From positions 124,001 to 188,000 of the forward strand of contig NZ_ABCK01000003.1 of the NCBI RefSeq assembly GCF_000170755.1: a DNA stretch of 64,000 nt. The letters are read 5' to 3'. A program made the position numbers and the translations under genes. The stretch comes from Lentisphaera araneosa HTCC2155. GTDB taxonomy: Bacteria > Verrucomicrobiota > Lentisphaeria > Lentisphaerales > Lentisphaeraceae. How positions within the stretch are numbered: the first letter of the stretch is position 1; each line of letters opens with the position of its first letter. Positions 54,438-63,342 of the stretch are shown in pieces. Below the pieces are notes generated by a model. That model was not told where the DNA came from, did no database searches, and saw nothing but the letters and a program-made list of their open reading frames with translations.

Positions 54438-55319
54438 TTAGTTAAGCATTCCAAAAGTGAAGGCTTGGACAAGGCCAATGAGGGCTCCTAGCAGAGCTCC
54501 AAAGGCGGTGATATAGCGAAATTGTTCTCGGCTAAAACCGAGGATAATCTCTTCGAGTTGCTTGATTTCCAGTTCATTGATTCTGGATTCGATTTTTTGG
54601 CGAATGTCTAAGTGGCCACTGCTTAAAGCTTCTTCGATGGCCACACTCAAACCATCAATGATTAGGCTAGTCATTTTTGGGGCAATGGATTGTGCGATTT
54701 TACTATAGTCGATGCGATCAGTTTCTTGGCTGATTTTATCTTTGATAAGCAGCCTAGTTTCATCGGTTGAAAATGATGCTAAGGTTTCGTGACTTAGAGC
54801 TTCGATGCCTTCCAAGACTTTTTCACAAATCTTACCTTTAAATGGTGAAGCCACCATAGCGACCATTGAGCCAAGGGAGTCAATCGCTCTATCAATCATT
54901 TTTTCAGCGAGTTCAGGAGCTTTGTTGGCACTGACTTCCACAAACTTATCTTTAGCGGTTTTAACTAAAGCCGAGTGAATCATAAAGCTGGTTTGATCTA
55001 ATAAATCAGGATTATTTAGGATGTTAGGCAGTTCTTGCTCTAAACCCTTAAGGATTTCTTTTTCAAGCTGATCATGCATATCCTGTGATGTGAGCATGTC
55101 GTGGATCTCTTTTCCTGATAAGAGATGTTTTTCAAATGTTTCAGCAATGTTTGCAGCGATAACCGTTCTTTGCGAAGGTATAACACCTGGCGTCATGGGA
55201 ACCCTAATACCAAAAACATAGATGGGTTTATAGGGCCTGAAAAGCATTTTTATAGCGAGCTCATTGGTTACAGCGCCAATTACAGCACCGATTGCAGGCA
55301 TGATAATAAATTCTGTCAT
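54438..55319 (-). CDS. DUF445 family membrane protein
   Basis: 293 residues with hydrophobic helices at both ends (about 4-25 and 268-292). The DUF445 hallmark [41 protein letters not shown] is at the N-terminus. The middle is long and helical. This family (YheB/YtwI relatives) is widely conserved but without settled function. First gene of the four-gene minus-strand set that ends at 50688. Confidence 0.92.
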   Translation of the reverse strand: MTEFIIMPAIGAVIGAVTNELAIKMLFRPYKPIYVFGIRVPMTPGVIPSQRTVIAANIAETFEKHLLSGKEIHDMLTSQDMHDQLEKEILKGLEQELPNILNNPDLLDQTSFMIHSALVKTAKDKFVEVSANKAPELAEKMIDRAIDSLGSMVAMVASPFKGKICEKVLEGIEALSHETLASFSTDETRLLIKDKISQETDRIDYSKIAQSIAPKMTSLIIDGLSVAIEEALSSGHLDIRQKIESRINELEIKQLEEIILGFSREQFRYITAFGALLGALIGLVQAFTFGMLN

Positions 55320-55430
55320 TGATATCTTCTATTTTTATAAATTATGGGACTATATATAGCGCTAGTTTCACTGAAAAACTAACAATGAGTGTTATTGTGT
55401 CAATATAAAATATCAAAATGAGGTTTAATT

Positions 55431-56546
55431 ATGCAGGAATATCATGATTTAAATGAGATTTCGCTACAGGAGCGATTAGAGCGCTGCGATGCAGAGCTTA
55501 AAGGGCTTTCATTGGTAATGAACAAGTTGCTTAAAAATATTGCTGTATACAGCGATTTTTTAGAGGATGAACTTGATGGCTCTGTTTCTGGAGAGCGCTA
55601 TTTAGATAAGTTACGTCATGATGTCGGGCAAATTAAAACCGTTTTTTCAACTATTTCACAAGATTTAGAGTCTACTGTAAATGATCAAGAAAAAGTAAAT
55701 TTAAGTAGCTTACTTAATGCTTTTTATAAGCGTAGTCGCAAATTGCGCGAAGTAGAAGATCAAAATTTAGTCGATGATCAAGAAGAGTTGATTATTCAGG
55801 CTAATATGAGTCACCTTTCATCTGTATTTATGTTTATGAATTCTCTTTTATCCAAAGAAACGCCTTATGCCTTATCCGTTGATAAGGTTAATATCAGTCA
55901 GCAAGAAGGGCTGAATGATGGCGTTTATTATTCTATCCAAATGAGAAGTTCGGATGATATTAATGATTATGTCCCCGTTAATTATGATGCAGAAATTTTC
56001 ACTCAGTCGGATCAACAGGAAATGCTCTTTGTTTTAGGCGCCCTAAAACGTTTCTCTGGAGCTCTTTTTTGCAACGAGACTGCAGATCAGCTCTCTCTTC
56101 AATTACTACTCCCATCCATGGATTATCATGCGGTAGGGGGCCAACTTGATAATGATTTGACCTCAGTTGCCTTACAGGGAACTGAAACGATCTTGGTGGT
56201 CGATGATGAAGATATGATTTGGGATGTTCTGATCGAAAATCTTCAAAACTTAGGTTACATCGTATTGTTGGCTGAGAATGGCTTAGATGCAGTTGAGATC
56301 TACCGCGAAAATCCAGGCCAAATTGATTTAGTTATTCTCGATATGGTGATGCCAGAAATGAATGGTCGTGAAGCCTTTCATGAACTCAAGAAACTTGACG
56401 ACGAAGTCAAAGTTCTTATCTCATCTGGTTTTATGGCTGAAAATGAAGCAGGGGATCTCATTAAGGCAGGAGCGGCGGCATTTCTCCGCAAACCCTATCG
56501 CATGATTGAGTTAGCTCGAAAATTAAGAGAGCTACTTAAAAATTAA
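55431..56546 (+). CDS. Degenerate histidine-kinase-like protein with C-terminal receiver domain
   Basis: 371 residues. Residues 253-371 are a response-regulator receiver: Asp258/Asp259, phosphoacceptor Asp304 (LVILDMVMPEMNG), Ser331/332 and Lys354 are all kept. Residues 20-235 follow the outline of a histidine kinase (dimerisation helices then ATPase-like fold, matched by the pattern around GLSLVMNKLLKNIAVYSDFL). The phosphoacceptor His of the usual HDFNNLL is Leu28, and the N-box asparagine is not recognisable. It cannot phosphorylate itself in the usual way. It is a single gene; a partner kinase must lie elsewhere. Confidence 0.85.
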   Translation: MQEYHDLNEISLQERLERCDAELKGLSLVMNKLLKNIAVYSDFLEDELDGSVSGERYLDKLRHDVGQIKTVFSTISQDLESTVNDQEKVNLSSLLNAFYKRSRKLREVEDQNLVDDQEELIIQANMSHLSSVFMFMNSLLSKETPYALSVDKVNISQQEGLNDGVYYSIQMRSSDDINDYVPVNYDAEIFTQSDQQEMLFVLGALKRFSGALFCNETADQLSLQLLLPSMDYHAVGGQLDNDLTSVALQGTETILVVDDEDMIWDVLIENLQNLGYIVLLAENGLDAVEIYRENPGQIDLVILDMVMPEMNGREAFHELKKLDDEVKVLISSGFMAENEAGDLIKAGAAAFLRKPYRMIELARKLRELLKN

Positions 56547-58462
56547 TTGCGACCGAAGCGCTTTTTGAGCTCATTATCAGAAATATTTATGAACACAGGT
56601 CTTCCTTGCGGGCAAGAATAGGGTGTTTCACATTTATCTAATTCAAGTAGAATCTTCTCCGAGCTCGTTTCATTAAACTTGATATGGCTTGAAGTAGCTT
56701 TGCAGATAGTTTTTGCAAGGTTGAGGTGAATGTCTCGTTTGAGGCTTTCCGGACTGTGGTGAAGCAAGTCGATAATTTTTCTAATGAGTCCAAATAAATT
56801 ATCTTCTGGGAAGCTCAGGGGAGTAGAATCAAGTAGCCAGGTGTTGGCGCCGAAGTGACGTAAGCCAAGACCTAATTCACTTAATTGGGAATGATACTTT
56901 TCGATAAGGTGTGAGTCACTGTGGTTGAGTTCTAAGCTAACGGGGATGAGCAATGCTTGGGTATGGTCTATATTACTCCGATAATTATTGAGCATTTGTT
57001 CAAAGACAATACGTTCACGAGCAGCTTTTAAGGAAAGGATAATGAGGCCGTTATCTCCTTGGCATATGAGGTATTCACTATTATAAAAAGAGATGATGTC
57101 TAGCTTGTCGAGGCCGTGGCTGAATTCTTTCTTTTCAATACTTGTTGACTGGATCTCTGGCTTTGATTCAGGAACCTCATTTTGTGCGGGGTTCACCTGA
57201 GGAGCATTGCTCGATGGTACTGGGTTTACTTCTTCTTTTCGAGGAGGATGTTGAACGGCTTCAGATTTTGTCAAATCTACTGAATTTTGATGAGAGATTT
57301 GACTATCTACATTAACGGAAGTTAGATCTTTACGAGCTTCGGCTTGCTGCTTATTAAGTTCATTGTTTTCGGATAGGTTTTTTGCTGTATCTAGGCTTAA
57401 AGAGACACGGCTACTAGTGACTTGTATGGCTGGATTGAGAAATGTAGGGGCCACGAGTTTTTGCTGAGAGCCACTAAGTTGGCGTAAGGCTAATTCAAGA
57501 GAATGGCTGATAACTTGGCAGATGAGTTGTGGCTCACGGAATCGCACTTCTCTTTTTGCTGGGTGTACATTGATATCGACTCGAGATGGATCAATTTCAA
57601 TATACAGTATACAGGGTGCAAATTGCCCCTTATTGATGATTCCTTCATAAGCATTGCGAATAGCGCGATTTATTTCTGGAGCAATGATGGGGCGTTGGTT
57701 GATGAAAAAACGTTGTTCTCTAGAGTTTCCGCGAGCGAGGCCAGGTCGTGAGCAAAGACCTTTCACGGAAATGCCGGCTTCTTGATAGTCGACTTCCATC
57801 ATTTCTTTGACTTGGTCACGGCTCACAAAGGAGCTGAGGCGAGTTCTTGTGTCCTGACTCGGGGGGATGTTAAAGACTTTGCGCTTATCGCAATGCAATT
57901 CCATGTGGATATCGGGACGAGATAACGCCATTTGGATAAATGTTTCTTGGATATGAAAATCTTCCGTTCTCTGAGATTTGAGAAACTTTTTTCGTGCAGG
58001 AACATTATAAAATAATTTTGCCACACGAATACAGGTTCCAGGTGCACAGCCAATTTTTTCAACACTAGCAATTTCTCCGCCATTTACTTGGATCATTGTG
58101 CCCTCTAGATCATCATGCAAACGTGTTAAAATAGTAAATCTCGAAACAGAAGCCACACTCGGAATAGCTTCACCGCGAAAGCCATAGCTACTAATGGCAT
58201 CTAAGTCGCTAGCGTCGGTGATTTTGGATGTGGCATGTTGCTCGAGGCAGAGTAAAGCATTGTTCTGATTCATGCCTGAGCCATTGTCAGATACTTCAAT
58301 AAGAGATGTTCCCGCATTTTCAGTTCTTACAATGATTCGAGTGGCGCCGGCATCAACCGCATTATCCACGAGTTCTTTGAGGACAGAAGCAGGCCTTTCG
58401 ACGACTTCGCCAGCGGCAATGCGGTTAGCAATTTCTGCACTTAAAACTTTAACGTCGGCCAT
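56543..58462 (-). CDS. mutL: DNA mismatch repair protein MutL
   Basis: 639 residues. The N-terminal GHKL ATPase is complete: KELVDNAVDAGATRI, VSDNGSGM, SYGFRGEA. An Arg-rich linking domain and a long low-complexity linker (about 345-455) precede the C-terminal dimerisation domain. The endonuclease motif DQHA(X)2E(X)4E, found in MutL of bacteria without MutH, is degenerate here (LSLKAARERIVFE), while CPQGRP near the end resembles the CPHGRP motif. MutL couples MutS mismatch recognition to strand cutting. It starts on the last base of the TPR-like gene. Confidence 0.96.
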   Translation of the reverse strand: MADVKVLSAEIANRIAAGEVVERPASVLKELVDNAVDAGATRIIVRTENAGTSLIEVSDNGSGMNQNNALLCLEQHATSKITDASDLDAISSYGFRGEAIPSVASVSRFTILTRLHDDLEGTMIQVNGGEIASVEKIGCAPGTCIRVAKLFYNVPARKKFLKSQRTEDFHIQETFIQMALSRPDIHMELHCDKRKVFNIPPSQDTRTRLSSFVSRDQVKEMMEVDYQEAGISVKGLCSRPGLARGNSREQRFFINQRPIIAPEINRAIRNAYEGIINKGQFAPCILYIEIDPSRVDINVHPAKREVRFREPQLICQVISHSLELALRQLSGSQQKLVAPTFLNPAIQVTSSRVSLSLDTAKNLSENNELNKQQAEARKDLTSVNVDSQISHQNSVDLTKSEAVQHPPRKEEVNPVPSSNAPQVNPAQNEVPESKPEIQSTSIEKKEFSHGLDKLDIISFYNSEYLICQGDNGLIILSLKAARERIVFEQMLNNYRSNIDHTQALLIPVSLELNHSDSHLIEKYHSQLSELGLGLRHFGANTWLLDSTPLSFPEDNLFGLIRKIIDLLHHSPESLKRDIHLNLAKTICKATSSHIKFNETSSEKILLELDKCETPYSCPQGRPVFINISDNELKKRFGRN

Positions 58463-59052
58463 TAGGGTTTCAAAGCCTTTGTGATGTAGTCTGAGTTTGT
58501 TGAATTTTGTACCAGTCTAGGAGGAAAAAAAGATTGATAAGATTGAAAGTTCTTCATTTTCCCCATGAGTGAATCCAAAGCGCTTGTGTTCGGCGTAGTC
58601 ATGATGACAAGGCTTAAGAAAGAGGGCTCTTTTTGAGAGTAGAGTGGGTATTGACTGAGCGTTTCATAAGCTGTACCGCTTTGGCTGTTTAAAATAAAGC
58701 ACTTAGCTAGTTTAATTCTGAGGTTTTTATTTAGTGGATAAGCCCTTAGGCTATCTTTGCTGATCTGAGTCGCTTTGTCAATCTGATTAGAAGCTAGTAG
58801 GCTGTCGGTGTAAGCTTCGATGAACGCAGGGTTGTCTTTGAAATGACTGTAAGAATTTTCAAAGATTTTATTTGCAAATGCATACTTGCCACTATTAACC
58901 AAGCCCTGTGCGCTTGCACTCTGTACTTCGTAAGGGATGGTGTTCTTCTGGACAAGCTGGCTCGGCCGAACATCTTTTTTGAGCAAGATAAGCGTTGCTA
59001 CAATGATGCCGACCAAGCAGCTTAAAACAGAAATAATGGCTTTATTAGTCAT
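58462..59052 (-). CDS. Membrane-anchored TPR-like protein
   Basis: 196 residues with an N-terminal membrane helix (about 8-24) and helical repeats: YAFANKIFENSYSHFKDNPAFIEAYTDSLLASNQIDKA has TPR spacing. Function unknown. It overlaps prfB by 8 bases upstream and mutL by 1 base downstream, so it is firmly embedded in the operon, although nothing links it mechanistically to release factor or mismatch repair. Confidence 0.75.
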   Translation of the reverse strand: MTNKAIISVLSCLVGIIVATLILLKKDVRPSQLVQKNTIPYEVQSASAQGLVNSGKYAFANKIFENSYSHFKDNPAFIEAYTDSLLASNQIDKATQISKDSLRAYPLNKNLRIKLAKCFILNSQSGTAYETLSQYPLYSQKEPSFLSLVIMTTPNTSALDSLMGKMKNFQSYQSFFPPRLVQNSTNSDYITKALKP

Positions 59053-60161
59053 TTTCTTCTTTGTTGAGTCCTGAACGTAAGAAAGACTGGATGAATGGAT
59101 CTATGTCGCCATCAAGGACTTTGTCTGTGTTCGATGTGCTGTGATTAGTGCGGTGATCTTTGACACGTCGATCATCAAGTACATAAGAACGGATTTGACT
59201 TCCCCAGCCGATGTCATTCTTTTCGCCTGCGTTGGCATCGAGCTCGGCTTCGCGTTCAGCTTGCTTGAGTTCCTCTAGTTTGGCGCCAAGCATTTTCATA
59301 GCGGTGGCACGGTTCTTGTGCTGAGAGCGTTCCATTTGGCATGATACGACAATGCCAGTTGGAAGGTGAGTAAGACGAATAGCAGAGTCCGTGGTGTTGA
59401 CGTGCTGGCCACCTGCGCCAGAGGCGCGGAAGGTGTCGACTCTTAAATCTTTCGCATCAATGTCAACTTCAGCCTCATCTCCGATATCGGGAACGACATC
59501 GATTGATGTAAAAGACGTATGTCTTCTCTTGTTTGAATCAAAAGGCGAGACACGAACAAGGCGGTGTACGCCACGTTCTGCTTTAAGGTAACCAAAGGCC
59601 ATGGGGCCTTCAATGAACATGGTGCAGTTTTTGATGCCAGCTTCTTCGCCTTCTAGAATTGAGACAAAAGTAACTTTGAAGCCTTTTGACTCGGCCCACC
59701 TGCGGTACATACGTAAAAGCATGTCGGCCCAGTCACAGGACTCAGTTCCACCTGCGCCAGCATTGATTGATAAGAAGCAGCTGCCGCTATCGTATTTACC
59801 TGAAAGGAAGCTCAAGAGTTCTAAATCATCGAGAGCTTTTTCTAATTCGGGTGATTCCTCACCAGCGTCATCCATAAGTTCCGAGGAAGCGCCTTCTTCT
59901 TCAATCAGCTCACTGAGTGTGATGAAGTCTTCAACTCGAGCTTCGAGTTCTTTGTAGGGGACCACAACGCTTTTGAGCGCAGAAACTCTGTCGACGGTGC
60001 TTTTTGCGGCATTGCTATCATCCCAAAAAGATGAGCTGCCCATTTCAAGTTCTAATTGATCGAGTTCTTGGCTTTTATTAGAGACGTCAAAGATACCTCC
60101 CCAGGTGCTCGAAGCGGTCTTGGATCGCTTTAACCTGTTTTTGTAATTCGTCTAGAGTCAT
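59045..60161 (-). CDS. prfB: Peptide chain release factor 2, with programmed +1 frameshift
   Basis: RF2 recognises UGA and UAA. The first 24 codons (MTLDELQKQVKAIQDRFEHL...) start at ATG 60161, after AGGAAG, and end at an in-frame TGA (60089-60087). A +1 shift at CTT TGA C leads into the main frame, giving about 371 residues. The shift site has GGGGAGG directly before TATCTTTGAC, matching the classical RF2 autoregulatory site. The main part has the GGQ loop (SGAGGQHVNTT) and the SPF stop-codon-reading tripeptide (VSPFDSNKRR). It sits in an operon after the SUI1-family gene. Confidence 0.97.
60087..60102 (-). promoter_or_regulatory. RF2 programmed frameshift site
   Basis: GGGGAGG-TAT-CTT-TGA on the minus strand: an SD-like stimulator directly before the CUU-UGA slip codons. 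Low RF2 favours the shift, so RF2 controls its own level (established for prfB in many bacteria). Confidence 0.93.
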
Positions 60162-60174
60162 GTTCTTCCTAAAA

Positions 60175-60546
60175 TTAGTTGATTTCGCCTTTGACGCGAA
60201 AATTTTTATTTTGTAAAAATGAAGCCGCTTGTCGGCGTTTATCGCCTTGCAGTTCGAGTGTTTCTTCTTTGACGGTACCTCCACTGCCGATGGTTTTTTT
60301 TAAATCACTGAGCAATGTCATCATTTCAACGAGTTCGAGTACGGGTTCGAAGCCATAAATCACAGTGACTGTTTTTCCAGCACGTCCTTTTTTCTCTAAG
60401 CGGATCTTGCAGGTCGTGTGCTGAATTTTGTTGGTGGTTTTTTTGCTTTCTTCAATATCTTTGGCGACACAGTCAATGTCTAGGCTCGCAAAAGGGTTTA
60501 CGGAAAAGCCTTCAGATTTGAGAGGCTTTTTTTTATTCTTGCCCAT
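60175..60546 (-). CDS. SUI1/YciH-family translation initiation factor
   Basis: 123 residues from ATG 60546; a longer in-frame start would lie inside the pseudokinase gene. The N-terminal ~40 residues are basic or linker-like. The SUI1 (eIF1-like) domain (about 45-123) contains KKGRAGKTVTVIYGFE and LLSDLKKTIGSGGTVKEETLELQGDKR, the classic block. Bacterial YciH proteins can affect start-site fidelity, and the same is inferred. It overlaps the pseudokinase stop by 14 bases and lies 13 bases before prfB. Confidence 0.93.
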   Translation of the reverse strand: MGKNKKKPLKSEGFSVNPFASLDIDCVAKDIEESKKTTNKIQHTTCKIRLEKKGRAGKTVTVIYGFEPVLELVEMMTLLSDLKKTIGSGGTVKEETLELQGDKRRQAASFLQNKNFRVKGEIN

Positions 60547-63235
60547 TGAAAAATACCTTGTAATGATTTGCGAGTCGAGGGTTGAGCTCAGTCGCAATTT
60601 TTAAATAAGCCTTGGCCACGGCATCATTTTTAAACCAGTCCATGAGTAGAGCCGCTTTGAAATAATCTTCAGCAGCAGATTCTTGGAGGTTTTTGGCAAT
60701 AGAATCGGGGCTATCGGGTATTTGGTCGAGTTTTGACTTGGCGACAAACTCTAAAATCTTGGCGAACTGAATATCTTCGAGCTGAGCCACATCAATCTCA
60801 AGGGTAAAGGCTGCGCCTTTACGGCCCATGAGCAGCTGGTCGTTTTTAACTTCTAAAAAGCCATCAATACTTTCTTCAAATTCACGAGAATGAACATCAC
60901 CTTCGTAGGGGGTGCTAGAAAGGATTTTGATGAGGTAGAAACGGATGCGATTGAGTAGCCTCAAGCGCTCATCTTCAATAGCTTTTCTTTGCGAATCAGG
61001 CTGAGAGTTGAGATAATCAATAAATTCTGAGATCGTCGGGCTGAAATCGAGGTTTGATGGGTAGGGGCGCTGGGTTTTATTCACTGGACTGGGAGAAAAG
61101 CTTGCAAAAGCTTCATCGAAGTTCTCACTTACTTCTTGAGAAGAATTATTACTTATTGAAGATGCTTCTGGGGTGAACTCATTTTCTTCAGGTAGAGGTG
61201 TGAATTCTTTAGGGCTCTCAGGGGTAGAAGTTTCTTCTTCAGTAGCCGTTTCAATCGCTGTATTATTTATATTTGAATCATCTACAGGAGCTTCTTCCGG
61301 AGTGGTTTCTTCATTGACTTCAGCATCGCCAGCTTCATTATTTTCGTCGTTTTGAACTTCGCTAACTGCCGCATCTTCAGTTTGGTCTGCGCTATCTTTT
61401 TTCCGCAAAGCAAAGACAGCAATTCCCGCTATGAGAATGAGGACAACAAGTATGGGAATAATGGGAGGGCTTTTCTTTGACTCTTCATTGAGTTCAATTA
61501 ACAAGTCTTCATGAGCAAGGTCCGTGTCTTGGAGTTTGGCGTGTTTGAATTTATCTGTATCTTTTTCGAGTGGTGCTTTAGAGACGGGTGTCTTCATGCG
61601 AGTTGCCGCCATATTTGATTTTTGCGTATTGCGCAATTGATCAAATTCTTTTTCCACTTCTTTCAAGCTTGGGCGGTCACTGGGGCGAACGGTAAGCATT
61701 TTTTGAACGAAGTCACAGAGTTCTTGGGGAGTGTCACTGCGTAGCTCTGAAAGGCTTTTTGGCGTCTCTTCAAGGTGCTTATCCATTAAGGTTTCTTGGG
61801 TGTCTGCTGAATAAGGCAGTTTTCCTGTGACGAGTTGCTGCGCAATAAGTCCAAGGTGGAAAACATCGCCAGCGGACTCGCTGTCTTGGCCTTTGCGAAT
61901 AATCTCTGGTGAAACAAACTCTGTTCCATAGAGAGTCTTATCATCTAAGCTACGCATGATGGAGTAAAAAATATTAAAGTCGGTGACTTTGATTTGCCCA
62001 TCGGAATTAATTAAAATGTTGCGTGGAGTGAGGTGGTGATGGAACTGCTTGTGGCGACTGTATTCAAGTAAGCCTTTACTCACTTCATGGAGTGTTTTTA
62101 GGCAGGCATTGATCGGCAGTGAGCCATTGGCTTTGGCAATAAAGTTTTCCAATGAACGTTGATTCATGAATTGGCTAACCATAAAGAATTGGCCTTCATG
62201 AGTTCCAGAAGTGTAAATCGGAACAATATTTTGCTGTGTGAGAGTCGCACTGAGGCTGAGTTTCTCAATTAAGGTTTTGACAAGCTCTTCATTAGCCGAA
62301 ATTTCTTTACTGAAAATTTTAACACATACTTCGCGGTTGAGAGAGAGATCAAGGGCGCGATAGACGGCAGAAAACTTGCTGTCAGAGAGTTGATCCTCTA
62401 AAAGAAAATGCTGAAAACGCTTAGGAACAATGATAGGCTCAGAGCATTTTTGACAAGGGACTTTTTCAAAAGCTTTTTCTTTGGAGAAATCATTAAGCGC
62501 TCCGCATGAATGACATTTAACTTTGTTAAGTCCATTATTGCTATCTTCACTTTCTTCCTCAGTGCTACTTTCATCCTTAGCCGCTTGCGGCGCTTCTTTA
62601 ACTTCAGCTTCGTTTGCTTCAGCGGTCTCACTTGTTGTGATTGTTTCTTCGCTTGGACTAGAGGTGTCTTCGGTGGGCTTGCTTTCGGGAAGTTTATCTT
62701 GGATAGTCGGGGTAGTATTTACATCGACTTTATCTTTTGTTGTCGCGGCGAGAATTCTTTGTTTCGCAGCAGCAATTTTATCTTCTAGTTCCTGAGATTC
62801 ACTTTTTTCAGGCTTAGGCTCAGGTTTTGTCTCATTGACACCATCTGAATTGGAAGCTAAAACTCTTTGTTTCGCAGCCGCAATTCGACTAGCGATATCA
62901 CTTGCGGATCCAGCCTCTTCATTTTTAGTGGCTTTTGCGGGAGAGGGCTGAGCAGTTTTTTGGCCGGGAAGTTTGATGTCAGTACCAAGTGCTTTTTTAG
63001 CTAAATTTTTGACATCCGTTTTTTCTTCAGTTTTAGGGGGTTCAGGTAAAGACGCTGATTTCTTATTGTAGCCAAGAGTGAGTTTTTCTTCTGGGACTTC
63101 GATTTTGGCATTACAGCCAGGGCAGTAAAATTTTGATCCTATAACAAGGCCAGATACATTGAGCTTGGCATTACATGCCGGGCAGAAAATTTTGCTTCCT
63201 TCAGGTAAAGAAGGTTGGCTTACTTGGTCAGACAT
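60533..63235 (-). CDS. Membrane-anchored pseudokinase with two zinc ribbons
   Basis: 900 residues. A zinc ribbon (Cys18/21/38/41) precedes a long acidic linker with a repeated motif (IAAAKQRVLA at about 118-127, IAAAKQRILA at about 154-163). A second ribbon (Cys241/244/261/264) follows, then a kinase fold (about 275-535), a membrane helix (about 590-610), an acidic stretch and a C-terminal domain. Active-site losses: the glycine loop reads LSDSKFSAVY, the HRD motif is HHHLTPRN (Asp to His401, Lys to Thr403), and DFG is DFN (Asp419 kept). Lys306 is kept. Catalysis is very unlikely, so it is probably a scaffold or sensor. It lies between ileS and the SUI1 gene. Confidence 0.9.
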   Translation of the reverse strand: MSDQVSQPSLPEGSKIFCPACNAKLNVSGLVIGSKFYCPGCNAKIEVPEEKLTLGYNKKSASLPEPPKTEEKTDVKNLAKKALGTDIKLPGQKTAQPSPAKATKNEEAGSASDIASRIAAAKQRVLASNSDGVNETKPEPKPEKSESQELEDKIAAAKQRILAATTKDKVDVNTTPTIQDKLPESKPTEDTSSPSEETITTSETAEANEAEVKEAPQAAKDESSTEEESEDSNNGLNKVKCHSCGALNDFSKEKAFEKVPCQKCSEPIIVPKRFQHFLLEDQLSDSKFSAVYRALDLSLNREVCVKIFSKEISANEELVKTLIEKLSLSATLTQQNIVPIYTSGTHEGQFFMVSQFMNQRSLENFIAKANGSLPINACLKTLHEVSKGLLEYSRHKQFHHHLTPRNILINSDGQIKVTDFNIFYSIMRSLDDKTLYGTEFVSPEIIRKGQDSESAGDVFHLGLIAQQLVTGKLPYSADTQETLMDKHLEETPKSLSELRSDTPQELCDFVQKMLTVRPSDRPSLKEVEKEFDQLRNTQKSNMAATRMKTPVSKAPLEKDTDKFKHAKLQDTDLAHEDLLIELNEESKKSPPIIPILVVLILIAGIAVFALRKKDSADQTEDAAVSEVQNDENNEAGDAEVNEETTPEEAPVDDSNINNTAIETATEEETSTPESPKEFTPLPEENEFTPEASSISNNSSQEVSENFDEAFASFSPSPVNKTQRPYPSNLDFSPTISEFIDYLNSQPDSQRKAIEDERLRLLNRIRFYLIKILSSTPYEGDVHSREFEESIDGFLEVKNDQLLMGRKGAAFTLEIDVAQLEDIQFAKILEFVAKSKLDQIPDSPDSIAKNLQESAAEDYFKAALLMDWFKNDAVAKAYLKIATELNPRLANHYKVFFNGQE

Positions 63236-63281
63236 TAGAACTCCTAAGCTAATAAAAAATAATCAGATAAATTAAACGGAA

Positions 63282-63319
63282 AACCCCGAATCACAACGTT
63301 TATACGTGTGTTCGGGGTT
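63282..63319 (-). terminator. Hairpin between ileS and the pseudokinase gene
   Basis: AACCCCGAA (63282-63290) pairs with TTCGGGGTT (63311-63319), with a partly paired interior (CAC/GTG). On the minus strand only a short T run follows, so it may be a weak terminator or an mRNA-stabilising stem between ileS and the downstream genes. Confidence 0.6.
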
Positions 63320-63342
63320 AAATATTGAATGAGAATAGTATC

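Noticed and set aside
60285-60597. Longer N-terminus for the SUI1-family protein
   Set aside because: It would start inside the pseudokinase gene and before a good ATG (60546) with its own ribosome site.
62510-62795. Hydrophobic plus-strand frames opposite the pseudokinase linker
   Set aside because: They are the complement of Glu/Ser/Thr-rich codons, which reads as Leu/Ser/Phe; no start signals.
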